64,000 nt of DNA, from NCBI RefSeq assembly GCF_015667585.1, contig NZ_JADPEG010000006.1:62001-126000 (forward strand). The letters are read 5' to 3'. Both the position numbers and the translations under genes were made by a program. Positions 45,669-56,059 of the stretch are shown one piece after another. The stretch is from Clostridium sp. D33t1_170424_F3. Its GTDB lineage: Bacteria > Bacillota > Clostridia > Oscillospirales > Acutalibacteraceae. Each line of letters begins with the position of its first letter. Position 1 is the first letter of the stretch. The notes under the pieces are model-generated. The model was not told where the DNA came from. It saw only the letters and a list, made by a program, of their open reading frames with translations, and did no database searches.

Positions 45669-46505
45669 ATGCAATTTACAAAAATGCATGGCATTGGCAA
45701 CGACTATATTTATGTAAACTGCTTCCAGCAGACGCCCGAGCATCCGTCGGAGCTGGCTGTAAAGTTGAGCGACCGTCATTTCGGCGTGGGTTCGGACGGT
45801 CTGATTTTAATCCAGCCTTCCGACGTGGCGGATTGCAAAATGGAGATGTTTAACGCCGACGGCTCCATCGGTATGATGTGCGGCAACGGCATCCGCTGCG
45901 TGGGGAAATATGTCTATGACCGGGGACTGGTTAAAAAGGATGTTCTTCAGGTGGAAACCCGGAGTGGGATTAAAACGCTTCATTTAAATGTACAAAATGG
46001 AACGGTTTCCTCTGTGCGCGTCAACATGGGTCCGCCGGAATTGGAGGCTGCTAAAATCCCGGTGCGGTTTGCAAAACAGCGGGTGATCAACGAGGCGGTG
46101 CAGTCGCCGTCCGGAAACATCTGGTACATCACCTGTGTTTCCATGGGAAACCCGCATTGCGTGGCCTTTGTTGAGGATGTGGACGGCTTGGACCTGCCGC
46201 GGTTTGGCCCGGAAATGGAACACCATGAGATGTTTCCTGAACAGGTCAATATGGAATTTGTACGGGTGATCAGCCCGGAAGAAATCCAGATGCGCGTCTG
46301 GGAGCGTGGCTCCGGGGAAACCTGGGCATGCGGAACCGGCGCCTGCGCCAGTGCGGTGGCGTCCGCCTTGAACGGTAAAACCGGCCGAAGGGTAACCGTC
46401 CATCTGAAGGGCGGCGATCTGGTGGTCGACTGGGACGAACAGACAAACAATGTATTTATGGAAGGACCCGCAACGTTTGTTTTTGACGGGACCGTAGAAA
46501 TCTGA
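45669..46505 (+). CDS. dapF: Diaminopimelate epimerase
   Basis: A 278-residue racemase that turns LL-DAP into meso-DAP for lysine and peptidoglycan. Catalytic Cys residues lie in GSIGMMCGNGIRC (about 77) and GETWACGTGACAS (about 221). ATG with AAGGGGAA upstream. Followed by dapL. Confidence 0.95.
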   Translation: MQFTKMHGIGNDYIYVNCFQQTPEHPSELAVKLSDRHFGVGSDGLILIQPSDVADCKMEMFNADGSIGMMCGNGIRCVGKYVYDRGLVKKDVLQVETRSGIKTLHLNVQNGTVSSVRVNMGPPELEAAKIPVRFAKQRVINEAVQSPSGNIWYITCVSMGNPHCVAFVEDVDGLDLPRFGPEMEHHEMFPEQVNMEFVRVISPEEIQMRVWERGSGETWACGTGACASAVASALNGKTGRRVTVHLKGGDLVVDWDEQTNNVFMEGPATFVFDGTVEI

Positions 46506-46511
46506 TATAAT
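46483..46511 (+). promoter_or_regulatory. Promoter of dapL inside the dapF end
   Basis: TTGACG at 46483-46488 and TATAAT at 46506-46511, spacer 17. dapL may thus be transcribed alone. Confidence 0.6.
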
Positions 46512-46573
46512 ATCCTATTGGGTCATATAAGAACAGAAAAAGAAAAAGTCAGACGAAAAGGGGGTTTTTTCAT

Positions 46574-47791
46574 TTGTTGAAGGTCAACCAAAATTTTGTA
46601 AAGCTTCCCGCAAGTTATCTGTTTGTAGATATTAAAAATAAGGTAAATGCGTTTACCGAGCAGAATCCGGACATGGAAATCATCCGTCTGGGCATCGGCG
46701 ACGTGACGCGTCCGCTGCCGAAGGCGGTTGTGGAGGCCATGTGTGCCGCCGCCCGGGAAATGGGGGAGGCGGAGACGTTCCGCGGCTATGGACCGGAAGC
46801 GGGCTATGCTTTCCTGAGAGACGCCATCGCAAAGCACGATTTTCAGGCGCGCGGGGTCGATATTTCCGCAGATGAAATCTTTGTCAGCGACGGTGCGAAG
46901 AGCGATACCGGCAGCATCGGCGATATTTTTGGAGTTGACAACGTCGTGGCGGTTTGCGATCCGGTTTATCCTGTCTATGTGGATACCAACGCGATGGCGG
47001 GACGCGCCGGCGATTACGAAGAGGGCAAAGGCTGGAATAAAATTGTCTATATGCCCTGCAAGGAAGAAAACAACTTCCTGCCGGAGCTGCCCACGCAGCC
47101 GGTGGATATGATCTACCTCTGTTTTCCGAACAATCCCTCCGGCGTCGGTATCACCAAAGCGGAGTTGAAAAAGTGGGTGGATTACGCGCTGGCGAACCAG
47201 TCCATTATTCTCTACGACGCGGCCTATGAGGCCTTTATAACCGAGCCGAATATGCCGCACAGCATCTATGAGGTGGAAGGCGCAAAGAAATGCGCCATTG
47301 AATTCCGCAGCTTCTCCAAAACCGCTGGCTTTACCGGAACGCGCTGTGCGTTCAGCGTTATTCCAAAAGAGCTGGAATACGACGGCGTTTCGCTGAATCA
47401 GCTTTGGGACAGACGCCAGTCCACCAAGATGAACGGTGTTTCCTATGTGGTGCAGCGCGGCGCGGAAGCGGTTTATTCCGAAGAGGGCCAAAAGGAAGTG
47501 CGCGCAAATATCGCGTATTATCTGAATAATGCAAAAATTATCCGCGAAGGGCTGCAGAAGGCCGGATTTACCGTTTACGGCGGCGTCAATTCCCCTTATG
47601 TATGGCTGAAAACGCCGGCGGGTATGACCTCCTGGGAATTCTTTGACCTGCTGTTGCAGAAGGCGGGCATTGTTGGCACGCCTGGTTCCGGTTTTGGCGC
47701 CGGCGGGGAAGGCTTCTTCCGTTTGACTTCCTTTAATACAAAAGAGAATACCGAAAAAGCTGTGCAGAAAATCGTGGAAGCGTTCAGCTGA
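46574..47791 (+). CDS. dapL: LL-diaminopimelate aminotransferase
   Basis: A 405-residue class I/II PLP aminotransferase. It converts tetrahydrodipicolinate directly to LL-DAP, bypassing acyl intermediates. TTG start. Family motifs are KLPASYLF at the start, [27 protein letters not shown] and the PLP Lys in [14 protein letters not shown] (about 251). With dapF it defines the DAP-aminotransferase route. Confidence 0.94.
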   Translation: MLKVNQNFVKLPASYLFVDIKNKVNAFTEQNPDMEIIRLGIGDVTRPLPKAVVEAMCAAAREMGEAETFRGYGPEAGYAFLRDAIAKHDFQARGVDISADEIFVSDGAKSDTGSIGDIFGVDNVVAVCDPVYPVYVDTNAMAGRAGDYEEGKGWNKIVYMPCKEENNFLPELPTQPVDMIYLCFPNNPSGVGITKAELKKWVDYALANQSIILYDAAYEAFITEPNMPHSIYEVEGAKKCAIEFRSFSKTAGFTGTRCAFSVIPKELEYDGVSLNQLWDRRQSTKMNGVSYVVQRGAEAVYSEEGQKEVRANIAYYLNNAKIIREGLQKAGFTVYGGVNSPYVWLKTPAGMTSWEFFDLLLQKAGIVGTPGSGFGAGGEGFFRLTSFNTKENTEKAVQKIVEAFS

Positions 47792-47808
47792 TCGAATGGT
47801 GACAAAGT

Positions 47809-47836
47809 CAGCCCCGCTCCGTTTGGAGTCCGGGGC
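47809..47836 (+). terminator. Hairpin between dapL and carA
   Basis: GCCCCG-CTCC pairs with GGAG-CGGGGC, loop GTTT with a small bulge. No U-run, so it may be a weak terminator or leader element of carA. Confidence 0.4.
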
Positions 47837-47897
47837 CATTTGGCTGTAAATATCCCGAGAACGGGACCCTGAATAAAAAGAAACGGTTGGTGATTGA

Positions 47898-48974
47898 ATG
47901 AAAGCACTCCTTATGCTCGAAAATGGCATGACATTTGAGGGCACGGGCTTTGGTTATGAACACGACGTCGTGTGCGAGGTCGTGTTCAACTCCGCGATGT
48001 GCGGGTATACCGAGCTCCTCACGGACCCGTCGTATGCGGGACAGGGCGTTGTCATGACATATCCGCTTGTCGGCAATTATGGGATCTGCTACGATGACGC
48101 GGAATCCACAAAGCCGTGGCTGGGCGCGTTTATCGTGCGCTCTGTCTCCGGCATTGCAAGTAATTTCCGATGCGATGTGGATCTGGACACGTATCTGAAG
48201 CAGAACAAGGTTCCGGGCCTTTGCGGCGTGGACACCCGCGCGCTGACGCGCGTCCTGCGTGAAAGCGGCACAATGCGCGGCATGATCGCGTACGGCGACA
48301 GGATCGATCCCGACTCCATGAAAAAGCAGATTGAGGCGTTTGTACTGGAATCCCACGTACCGGCGGTCAGCGACCGCGAGGGGAAACTCTACGGCGATGG
48401 CCCGATCAAAGTCGCTTTGGCGGATTACGGCGTCAAACACAACATTATCCGCTGCCTGGTGAAGCGCGGCTGTACGGTCAAATGTTTCCCGTACGACGCG
48501 ACGCTGGAAGATTATCTGGCCTTTGCGCCGGACGGTGTGATGCTCAGCAACGGCCCCGGCGACCCGCAGGCCTGCGCGAAGTCCATTGCGGAGCTGAAGC
48601 GCATTTATGCGCACGGCATACCGACCTTCGGCATCTGTCTGGGACACCAGCTGATGGCGCTGTCGCAGGGCTGCGATACATATAAGCTGAAATACGGGCA
48701 CAGAGGCATTAATCACCCTGTGAAGGACCTTTCTACCAACCGGGTCTACATCTCCTCTCAGAACCACGGCTATGTTGTCAATGCCGAATCCGTAAACCCC
48801 GCCGTTGCGGATGTCAGTTTCATCAGCATGAACGACGGCAGCGTCGAGGGCCTGCGTTATAAAAACGGCAAAGTGTTCACGGTACAGTTCCATCCGGAAG
48901 CTTCCTCCGGTCCTCTGGATACCGGATTCTTGTTTGACCGATTTATTGATTTGATGGGAGGGAGCCGTATATGA
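47898..48974 (+). CDS. carA: Carbamoyl-phosphate synthase, small subunit
   Basis: A 358-residue glutaminase subunit. Catalytic Cys lies in GICLGHQLMAL (about 246) and the His/Glu pair in QFHPEASSGP (about 328). It feeds ammonia to CarB for arginine and pyrimidine synthesis. Its stop overlaps the carB start (ATGA). Confidence 0.95.
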   Translation: MKALLMLENGMTFEGTGFGYEHDVVCEVVFNSAMCGYTELLTDPSYAGQGVVMTYPLVGNYGICYDDAESTKPWLGAFIVRSVSGIASNFRCDVDLDTYLKQNKVPGLCGVDTRALTRVLRESGTMRGMIAYGDRIDPDSMKKQIEAFVLESHVPAVSDREGKLYGDGPIKVALADYGVKHNIIRCLVKRGCTVKCFPYDATLEDYLAFAPDGVMLSNGPGDPQACAKSIAELKRIYAHGIPTFGICLGHQLMALSQGCDTYKLKYGHRGINHPVKDLSTNRVYISSQNHGYVVNAESVNPAVADVSFISMNDGSVEGLRYKNGKVFTVQFHPEASSGPLDTGFLFDRFIDLMGGSRI

Positions 48975-51900
48975 GCAAGAGGAAAGAGATTAAAAAGGTC
49001 GTCATCATCGGTTCCGGCCCGATCATCATCGGACAGGCCGCGGAGTTTGACTACGCGGGCACACAGGCCTGCCGTGCCATCCGGGAAGAGGGCGTCGAGG
49101 TTGTCCTGATTAACTCCAACCCGGCAACCATCATGACGGACAAGCAGATTGCGGACAAGGTCTATATTGAACCGCTGACGGTGGAGACGATCAAGAAAGT
49201 CATCATCAAAGAGAAGCCGGACAGCATCCTGCCGACCCTGGGCGGCCAAAACGCGTTGAACCTGGCGGTGGAACTGGAGGAATCCGGTTTCCTGAAAGAG
49301 CACAACGTGGAAATGATCGGCACCAGCGCGGATACGATCCGCATGGCGGAGGACCGCGAGCTTTTCAAAGAGGCCATGGAGCGCATCCACCAGCCCTGCG
49401 CGGAGAGTGAAATTGCAGAGGATCTGGATCGCTGCCTGCAGGTGGCGGACCGCATCGGGTACCCGGTGGTCGTGCGTCCGGCGTATACGCTGGGCGGCAG
49501 CGGCGGCGGCATCGCGTATGACCGCGAGCAGCTGATTTCCATTGCGTCTCTGGGATTGCACCGCAGCCGTGTGCACCAGGTGCTGATTGAGCGCTGCATC
49601 TCCGGCTGGAAGGAAATTGAATACGAAGTGATGCGCGATAAGAACGGCAACTGCATCACGGTTTGTAATATGGAAAACTTTGATCCGGTCGGCGTCCATA
49701 CGGGCGACTCCATCGTTGTGGCGCCCTGCCAGACGCTGGCGGACAAAGAGACCCAGATGCTGCGCAGTGCGGCGCTGGATATTATCACCGAGCTGAAGGT
49801 GGAAGGCGGCTGCAACGTGCAGTTCGCGCTGAACCCGAACAGCTTTGAATACTGCGTGATCGAGGTGAATCCGCGTGTGAGCCGTTCCTCCGCGCTGGCT
49901 TCCAAGGCGACCGGCTACCCGATTGCGAAGGTTGCGTCCAAAATTGCGCTGGGTTACACGCTCGATGAAATTCAGAACGCGATTACACAGAAGACATACG
50001 CCTGCTTCGAGCCGACGCTGGATTACTGCGTCGTCAAGATTCCAAAGTGGCCGTTCGATAAATTCCAGAACGCGAAGCGCCTGCTGGGGACGCAGATGAA
50101 GGCGACGGGCGAGGTCATGGGCATTGCGCCGACCTTTGAATCCGCGTTGATGAAGTCTGTGCGCGGCCTGGAAATCAACATGACCAGCCTGATCGACAAG
50201 AACCTGAAGAGCCTGACCGACGACGTTCTGGCGGAACGCCTCCATGTGGTGGACGACCGCAGACTGTTTGTTCTGGCGGAGGCGCTGCGCCGCGGATTTA
50301 CCGCGGAGGAAATCCACCACATCACCAAGATCGACCTGTGGTTCCTGGACAAGCTGGTGGAAATCATCAATGTGGAAAAGGCATTGGCGGGCGAGGAGCT
50401 GGACCGCGCGCTGCTTTATAAAGCGAAGGATTATGGCTTCCTCGATCAGACCATTTCCGAGTTGAGCGGAAAGTCCGTGGAAGAAATCCGCGCGCTGGAA
50501 AACGAGTGGAACATAAAACCCGTCTATAAGATGGTTGACACCTGCGCGGCGGAGTTTGACGCGGCCACACCGTATTATTATTCCAGCTATGGTGCGGAAA
50601 ACGAATCCGTGTGCAGAAGCGACCGCAAAAAGGTCCTGGTTATCGGTTCCGGCCCGATCCGGATTGGACAGGGCATCGAGTTCGACTTCTGCTCCGTCCA
50701 CAGCGTCTGGGCGCTGCGCGACTTGGGCTACGAAACCATCATCATGAACAATAACCCGGAAACCGTCAGTACGGACTTCGATATTGCGGACAAGCTGTAT
50801 TTTGAGCCGCTGACCCCGGAGGATGTGCTCCATGTGGTGGAGCTGGAAAAGCCGGACGGCGCTGTGGTCCAGTTCGGCGGACAGACCGCCATCAAGCTGG
50901 CCGGTGCGATCGAGGCGATGGGCGTCCCGATTTTGGGCACCTCCTTTGACAGCATCGACGCCGCGGAGGACAGGGAGCGCTTTGACGCGATCCTCAACGA
51001 GTGTGAGATTCCGCGCGCGGCAGGCCGCACCGTGTTTACCTGTGCGGAAGCCCTTGTGGCGGCCAACGAGCTGGGTTACCCGGTTCTGGTGCGTCCGTCC
51101 TATGTGCTGGGCGGTCAGGGCATGCACATCGCCTACAGCGACGAGGATGTGATCGAGGACATCGGCATCATCAATCAGATCGCGCAGGAGCATCCTATCC
51201 TGGTCGATAAATACATCATGGGCACGGAGGTCGAGGTCGACGCGGTCTGTGACGGTGTGGATTCCGTCATTCCGGGCATCATGCAGCATATCGAACGCGC
51301 CGGCGTCCACTCCGGAGACAGTATTTCCGTCTACCCGGCTATCGGCGTTTCCAAGGATATGCAGGACATCATTGTGGAATATACCCGCCGCCTGGCAAAG
51401 GCATTGAAGGTCAAGGGCCTGCTGAACATCCAGTTTATCGTCAAAGACAACGAGGTCTATGTCATCGAGGCCAACCCGCGTTCGTCCCGTACGGTGCCGT
51501 ATATCAGCAAGGTGACCGACATCCCGATCGTTCCGCTGGCGGTTGGCACGTTCTTCGGCAAGACCCTGCCCGAAATGGGCTTTGAGTACGGCCTTCAGGC
51601 CGAAAAGGACCTGATCGCCATCAAGATGCCGGTGTTCTCTTTTGAAAAGCTGTACGGCGCGGACGTCAACCTCGGGCCGGAGATGAAGTCCACCGGCGAG
51701 GTGCTCGGCGTGGCGCGGACCTTTGACGAGGCGCTGATTAAGTCCTTCTACGGTGCGGGAACGCACATGATCAAGAAGGGCAATGCCATTATCACGGTCA
51801 AGAACAGCGATAAGCAGGAGGTGCTGCCCATTGCGCGCGGTCTCTATGAGCTGGGCTGGACCATTTACGCGACGGCCGGAACGTCGGATTTCCTGAACGA

Positions 51901-52189
51901 CAACGGCATCCCGACGATCCGCACCAACAAGATCGGTGCGGAAAAGCCGGATATTCTGGACCATATCCTGTCCGGTAAGATCAATCTGGTGATCAATACG
52001 CCTTCCAAGGGCGTTTCGCATAACCGCGACGGCTACCTGATCCGCCGCAACGCGGTGGAAGCGGGCATTCCCTGCCTGACCTCTCTGGATACGGCGAACG
52101 CATTCCTGACCTGCGCGCAGAATGTGGATACGACGCAGCTCTCCGTCATTGACATCACCAAGGTATCCAGCTTCCTGAATTTTATCTAA
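48971..52189 (+). CDS. carB: Carbamoyl-phosphate synthase, large subunit
   Basis: A 1,072-residue synthetase with two ATP-grasp halves: one beginning with KVVIIGSGPIIIGQAAEFDY and the other with KVLVIGSGPIRIGQGIEFDF near residue 554. The C-terminal MGS-like regulatory domain (about 940-1,072) begins around GLYELGWTIYATAGTSDFL. It uses ATP, bicarbonate and the ammonia from CarA to make carbamoyl phosphate. It is translationally coupled to carA. Confidence 0.96.
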   Translation: MSKRKEIKKVVIIGSGPIIIGQAAEFDYAGTQACRAIREEGVEVVLINSNPATIMTDKQIADKVYIEPLTVETIKKVIIKEKPDSILPTLGGQNALNLAVELEESGFLKEHNVEMIGTSADTIRMAEDRELFKEAMERIHQPCAESEIAEDLDRCLQVADRIGYPVVVRPAYTLGGSGGGIAYDREQLISIASLGLHRSRVHQVLIERCISGWKEIEYEVMRDKNGNCITVCNMENFDPVGVHTGDSIVVAPCQTLADKETQMLRSAALDIITELKVEGGCNVQFALNPNSFEYCVIEVNPRVSRSSALASKATGYPIAKVASKIALGYTLDEIQNAITQKTYACFEPTLDYCVVKIPKWPFDKFQNAKRLLGTQMKATGEVMGIAPTFESALMKSVRGLEINMTSLIDKNLKSLTDDVLAERLHVVDDRRLFVLAEALRRGFTAEEIHHITKIDLWFLDKLVEIINVEKALAGEELDRALLYKAKDYGFLDQTISELSGKSVEEIRALENEWNIKPVYKMVDTCAAEFDAATPYYYSSYGAENESVCRSDRKKVLVIGSGPIRIGQGIEFDFCSVHSVWALRDLGYETIIMNNNPETVSTDFDIADKLYFEPLTPEDVLHVVELEKPDGAVVQFGGQTAIKLAGAIEAMGVPILGTSFDSIDAAEDRERFDAILNECEIPRAAGRTVFTCAEALVAANELGYPVLVRPSYVLGGQGMHIAYSDEDVIEDIGIINQIAQEHPILVDKYIMGTEVEVDAVCDGVDSVIPGIMQHIERAGVHSGDSISVYPAIGVSKDMQDIIVEYTRRLAKALKVKGLLNIQFIVKDNEVYVIEANPRSSRTVPYISKVTDIPIVPLAVGTFFGKTLPEMGFEYGLQAEKDLIAIKMPVFSFEKLYGADVNLGPEMKSTGEVLGVARTFDEALIKSFYGAGTHMIKKGNAIITVKNSDKQEVLPIARGLYELGWTIYATAGTSDFLNDNGIPTIRTNKIGAEKPDILDHILSGKINLVINTPSKGVSHNRDGYLIRRNAVEAGIPCLTSLDTANAFLTCAQNVDTTQLSVIDITKVSSFLNFI

Positions 52190-52197
52190 CCGGTTTC

Positions 52198-52219
52198 GCC
52201 GGGAGTTCATACTCCCGGC
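52198..52219 (+). terminator. Stem-loop after carB
   Basis: GCCGGGAGT and ACTCCCGGC form a perfect 9-bp stem with loop TCAT. No good U-run, but it is the only candidate before purC. Confidence 0.5.
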
Positions 52220-52274
52220 AATACCTGTTTTATACATGTTAATTTGAAATGAACTATAACAGGGGGACGTCATC

Positions 52275-52982
52275 ATGAAAAAATGTGAACAGCTCTATGA
52301 GGGAAAAGCCAAAAAGGTATTTGCCACAGAGGATCCGAATCTCTGCATCGTAGATTACAAGGACGATGCAACCGCGTTCAATGGCCAGAAGAAAGGCACC
52401 ATTGTCGGCAAGGGCGTTGTCAACAACCGCATGTCCAACTGTATGTTCCAGCTGCTGGAAAAGCAGGGCGTCGACACGCACTTTGTGGAAGAGCTGAGCG
52501 ACCGCGAGACGCTTGTGAAAAAAGTCGAGATTGTTCCGCTGGAGGTCATCATCCGCAATATTTCCGCTGGCTCCTTTGCAAAGCGTTTCGGCGTGGAAGA
52601 GGGCATCGAGTTTGCGCAGCCGACCATCGAATTTTCCTACAAAAACGACGATCTGGGCGACCCGCTGATCAATGATTACCATGCGCTGGCGTTGAATCTG
52701 GCAACCCAGGAAGAGATTGATACCATCAAAAAGATGGCGTTTAAGGTCAACGAGGTTATGAAGGAATACTTTAAGCAGCTCAACGTCATTCTGGTAGACT
52801 TCAAATTGGAGTTCGGCAAGACCCCGGACGGCAAGATCATCCTGGCGGACGAGATTTCCCCCGACACCTGCCGCTTCTGGGACGCTGATACCAAGGAAAA
52901 GCTGGACAAGGACCGTTTCCGCAGAGATATGGGCGGCGTGGAAGAAGCCTATGCGGAAATGATGAAGAGAATTGGACTTTGA
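52275..52982 (+). CDS. purC: SAICAR synthetase
   Basis: A 235-residue enzyme that joins aspartate to CAIR in purine synthesis. Motifs are [10 protein letters not shown] at the N-terminus, [17 protein letters not shown] and [15 protein letters not shown] after GGGGGACG. First gene of the purine run here. Confidence 0.95.
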   Translation: MKKCEQLYEGKAKKVFATEDPNLCIVDYKDDATAFNGQKKGTIVGKGVVNNRMSNCMFQLLEKQGVDTHFVEELSDRETLVKKVEIVPLEVIIRNISAGSFAKRFGVEEGIEFAQPTIEFSYKNDDLGDPLINDYHALALNLATQEEIDTIKKMAFKVNEVMKEYFKQLNVILVDFKLEFGKTPDGKIILADEISPDTCRFWDADTKEKLDKDRFRRDMGGVEEAYAEMMKRIGL

Positions 52983-53069
52983 TTCGCAGAATTGGCATGG
53001 AGCAGGCCCGTGCAACCGGGCTTTGTTTGAGAAATAATTTAGGATGGTGAGATTTTGAAGGGATCTGTA

Positions 53070-54515
53070 ATGGATTATGATTTCTCGAAACCGCACGAGG
53101 AGTGCGGCGTCTTTGGCGTATACTCTCCGGACGGCGCTTTGAACCCGGCTTATGCCACTTATAACGGCCTGCTGGCGCTGCAGCACAGAGGACAGGAGAG
53201 CTGCGGCATTGCAGTCAACAACAATGGCGTTATTTCCTGCTATAAGGAAATGGGACTGGTAACGGAAGCGTTTGACGACAAGATTTTGAATAGCCTGGTC
53301 GGTCAGATATCGGTTGGACATGTCCGCTATTCCACCGCGGGCGCCAGCGCGCGGGAGAACTCCCAGCCGTTGGTCATGCGCTACATTAAAGGGACGCTTG
53401 CAATTGCGCACAACGGGAACCTCAGCAATGCGTATGAGCTGCGCCATGAGCTGGAGCATCGCGGCTGCATTTTTCAGACGACCATCGATTCAGAAGTCAT
53501 TGCGTATATGATTGCCCGGGAGCGTGTGGAAGCATTCTCCATTGAAGAGGCGGTTTGCCGCGCGATGCCGAAAGTGCACGGCTCCTATTCCATGATCGTG
53601 ATGAGTCCGCAGAAGCTGATTGCAGCGCGGGATCCCAATGGCTTCCGTCCGCTTTGTATCGGCAAGGTTGAAAACACCTACGTGATTGCGTCCGAAACCT
53701 GCGCGCTTGACGCGTGCGGCGCGGACTTTGTCCGCGATGTGGAGCCCGGCGAAGTGGTTGTGGTGGACGCAGAGGGGCTGCGTTCCATTATGCTGCCGGT
53801 GCAGACAAAAAAGTCCCTTTGTGTTTTTGAATACATTTATTTTGCAAGAACCGACAGCATGGTGGATGGCATCAGCGTCTATGAAGCCCGCAAGGAAGCC
53901 GGACGATTGCTGGCCCGTCAGCATCCGGTGGACGCCGATATGGTCATCGGCGTACCGGAATCCGGTGTGGATGCCGCGATCGGTTACAGCGAGGAGTCCG
54001 GTATCCCATTCCAGAAGGGCATCATGAAAAACGGCTACATTGGCCGCACGTTCATTAAGCCGGACCAGGCGGCCCGTGAGCGCAGCGTACGCATTAAGCT
54101 GAATTCCATTGTCAGCGCGGTAAAAGGAAAGCGCGTCGTAATGCTGGACGATTCTATTGTGCGCGGTACTACCTGCGCGCATATTGTTTCCATGCTGAAG
54201 GACGCCGGCGCCAAGGAAGTGCATCTCCGCATCAGTTCCCCGCCGTTCCTGTGGCCGTGTTATTTCGGTACCGATATTCCGTCCAAGGACGATCTAATCG
54301 CCTGCCATCACACAGTGGAGGAAATCGGCAAGATGTCGTTTGCAGATTCCATTGAATTCCTTTCTCTGGAAAACCTGCCGAAGATGCTGGGAACAAACGG
54401 CGCGCTGGGCCACTACTGCGACGCATGCTTCTCCGGCAATTATCCCGCGCCGATCCCGGCCCATTCCATGGCGTCCAAAGAAAATAAATACTGTGAACCC
54501 ATCCGGAAAGATTGA
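53070..54515 (+). CDS. purF: Amidophosphoribosyltransferase
   Basis: A 481-residue enzyme, the first step of purine synthesis (PRPP plus glutamine to phosphoribosylamine). ATG 53070 follows AAGGGA with 6-nt spacing. After a short leader, the Ntn-type nucleophile Cys is in EECGVFGVYSPDG. The PRPP loop is VVMLDDSIVRGTTC and the C-terminus holds CDACFSGNYP. It clusters with purB. Confidence 0.94.
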   Translation: MDYDFSKPHEECGVFGVYSPDGALNPAYATYNGLLALQHRGQESCGIAVNNNGVISCYKEMGLVTEAFDDKILNSLVGQISVGHVRYSTAGASARENSQPLVMRYIKGTLAIAHNGNLSNAYELRHELEHRGCIFQTTIDSEVIAYMIARERVEAFSIEEAVCRAMPKVHGSYSMIVMSPQKLIAARDPNGFRPLCIGKVENTYVIASETCALDACGADFVRDVEPGEVVVVDAEGLRSIMLPVQTKKSLCVFEYIYFARTDSMVDGISVYEARKEAGRLLARQHPVDADMVIGVPESGVDAAIGYSEESGIPFQKGIMKNGYIGRTFIKPDQAARERSVRIKLNSIVSAVKGKRVVMLDDSIVRGTTCAHIVSMLKDAGAKEVHLRISSPPFLWPCYFGTDIPSKDDLIACHHTVEEIGKMSFADSIEFLSLENLPKMLGTNGALGHYCDACFSGNYPAPIPAHSMASKENKYCEPIRKD

Positions 54516-54529
54516 GGGAGGTTGCCAGA

Positions 54530-55960
54530 GTGAAGAATACATACGAATCCCCGCTGTCCTCCCGCTATGCGGACCCTGAGATGAAATTCCTGTTTTCTCC
54601 GGATAAAAAGTTCCGCACTTGGCGCAGGCTATGGATTGCCCTGGCGGAGACGGAGAAAGAACTGGGCCTTCCCATCACGCAGGAGCAGGTCGACGAGCTG
54701 AAGGCGCATGTAGAAGACATCAACTACGAGGTGGCGGAAGCGCGCGAAAAGGTGGTGCGCCACGACGTCATGTCCCACGTATATGCGTATGGAGAGCAGT
54801 GTCCCAACGCGCGCGCAATTATCCATCTGGGCGCGACCTCCTGCTATGTGGGCGATAACACCGACATCATCATCATGATGGATGCATTGAAGCTGGTACG
54901 AAACAAGCTGGTAAGCGTCATTCGCGTCCTTTCTGATTTTGCAATGCAGTATAAAGACCTGCCCACGCTGGCGTTTACCCACTTCCAACCCGCCCAGCCG
55001 ACTACCGTCGGAAAGCGCGCGACCCTGTGGATTCAGGACCTGCTGATGGATTTGGAGGATGTGGAATATCAGCTCAGCAAGGCAAAGCTGTTGGGTTCCA
55101 AGGGAACGACCGGCACGCAGGCAAGCTTTCTGGAGCTGTTTGACGGAGACTACGAAAAGGTCAAGGCGCTGGATCGCAAAATCGCGGAGAAGATGGGTTA
55201 TGAAAGCTGCTATGCCGTTTCCGGCCAGACCTATTCCCGCAAGCTGGACAGCCAGGTGCTTTCCGTTTTGAGCGGCATTGCACAAAGTGCGGCGAAGTTC
55301 TCCAACGACATCCGCCTGCTGCAGCATCTCAAAGAGGTGGAAGAACCTTTTGAGAAGAATCAGATCGGTTCCTCTGCAATGGCGTATAAGCGCAATCCAA
55401 TGCGTTCCGAGCGTATCGCGTCGCTTGCCCGCTATGTGATTGCGGACAGTTTGAACCCCGCGATGACGGAAGCCACACAGTGGTTTGAGCGCACGCTGGA
55501 CGACTCCGCCAACAAGCGCATCAGCGTCCCGGAGGCGTTCCTCGCGGTGGACGGTATTCTGAACCTCTACAGCAACGTGGCGGATGGACTGGTCGTCTAT
55601 CCAAAGGTGATTGAACAGCATCTCCGCCGGGAGCTTCCGTTCATGGCGACGGAAAATATCATGATGGACGCGGCAAAGCGCGGCGCAGACCGCCAGCAGC
55701 TCCATGAGCATGTCCGCGTGCATTCCATGGCTGCTTCCAAAGTGGTCAAGGAAGAGGGCGGGGAAAACGACCTCCTGTCCCGCATCGCCGGCGACCCGAT
55801 TTTCGGCGTTACGCTGGAGGAGCTGCAGGGAATCGTCAGCCCTGAGAAATATGTGGGCTGCGCGCCGATGCAGACCGAGGAGTTTGTCCGGAATACCGTG
55901 CAGTCCGCTCTGGCGGATTATGATTCCATTCCGACTGAAAAAGCGGAGATTTCTTTATAA
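54530..55960 (+). CDS. purB: Adenylosuccinate lyase
   Basis: A 476-residue lyase acting in both AICAR and AMP branches. The GTG start follows GGGAGG by 8 nt. The fumarase-superfamily signature is SSAMAYKRNPMRSER (about 282), and the His-bearing GATSCYVGDNTD block is near residue 102. It lies 14 nt after purF. Confidence 0.94.
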   Translation: MKNTYESPLSSRYADPEMKFLFSPDKKFRTWRRLWIALAETEKELGLPITQEQVDELKAHVEDINYEVAEAREKVVRHDVMSHVYAYGEQCPNARAIIHLGATSCYVGDNTDIIIMMDALKLVRNKLVSVIRVLSDFAMQYKDLPTLAFTHFQPAQPTTVGKRATLWIQDLLMDLEDVEYQLSKAKLLGSKGTTGTQASFLELFDGDYEKVKALDRKIAEKMGYESCYAVSGQTYSRKLDSQVLSVLSGIAQSAAKFSNDIRLLQHLKEVEEPFEKNQIGSSAMAYKRNPMRSERIASLARYVIADSLNPAMTEATQWFERTLDDSANKRISVPEAFLAVDGILNLYSNVADGLVVYPKVIEQHLRRELPFMATENIMMDAAKRGADRQQLHEHVRVHSMAASKVVKEEGGENDLLSRIAGDPIFGVTLEELQGIVSPEKYVGCAPMQTEEFVRNTVQSALADYDSIPTEKAEISL

Positions 55961-55984
55961 TCCCGCAAATATGCGGAGTTCGAG

Positions 55985-56009
55985 CCGCCGCCCCTTTCAG
56001 AGGCGGCGG
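55985..56009 (+). terminator. G+C stem between purB and purA
   Basis: CCGCCGCC at 55985-55992 and GGCGGCGG at 56002-56009. There is no full U-run after it (AATCTGGTTTT), so partial termination only is likely. Confidence 0.45.
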
Positions 56010-56059
56010 AATCTGGTTTTGCGCAGAAGCGCACAGAATGAAAAGGCAGGTGTAAATCT

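Noticed and set aside
48857-52276. A 1,139-codon open frame antisense to carB
   Set aside because: It is the shadow of the high G+C third positions of carB. It has no family features and no ribosome site, while carB is fully recognised.
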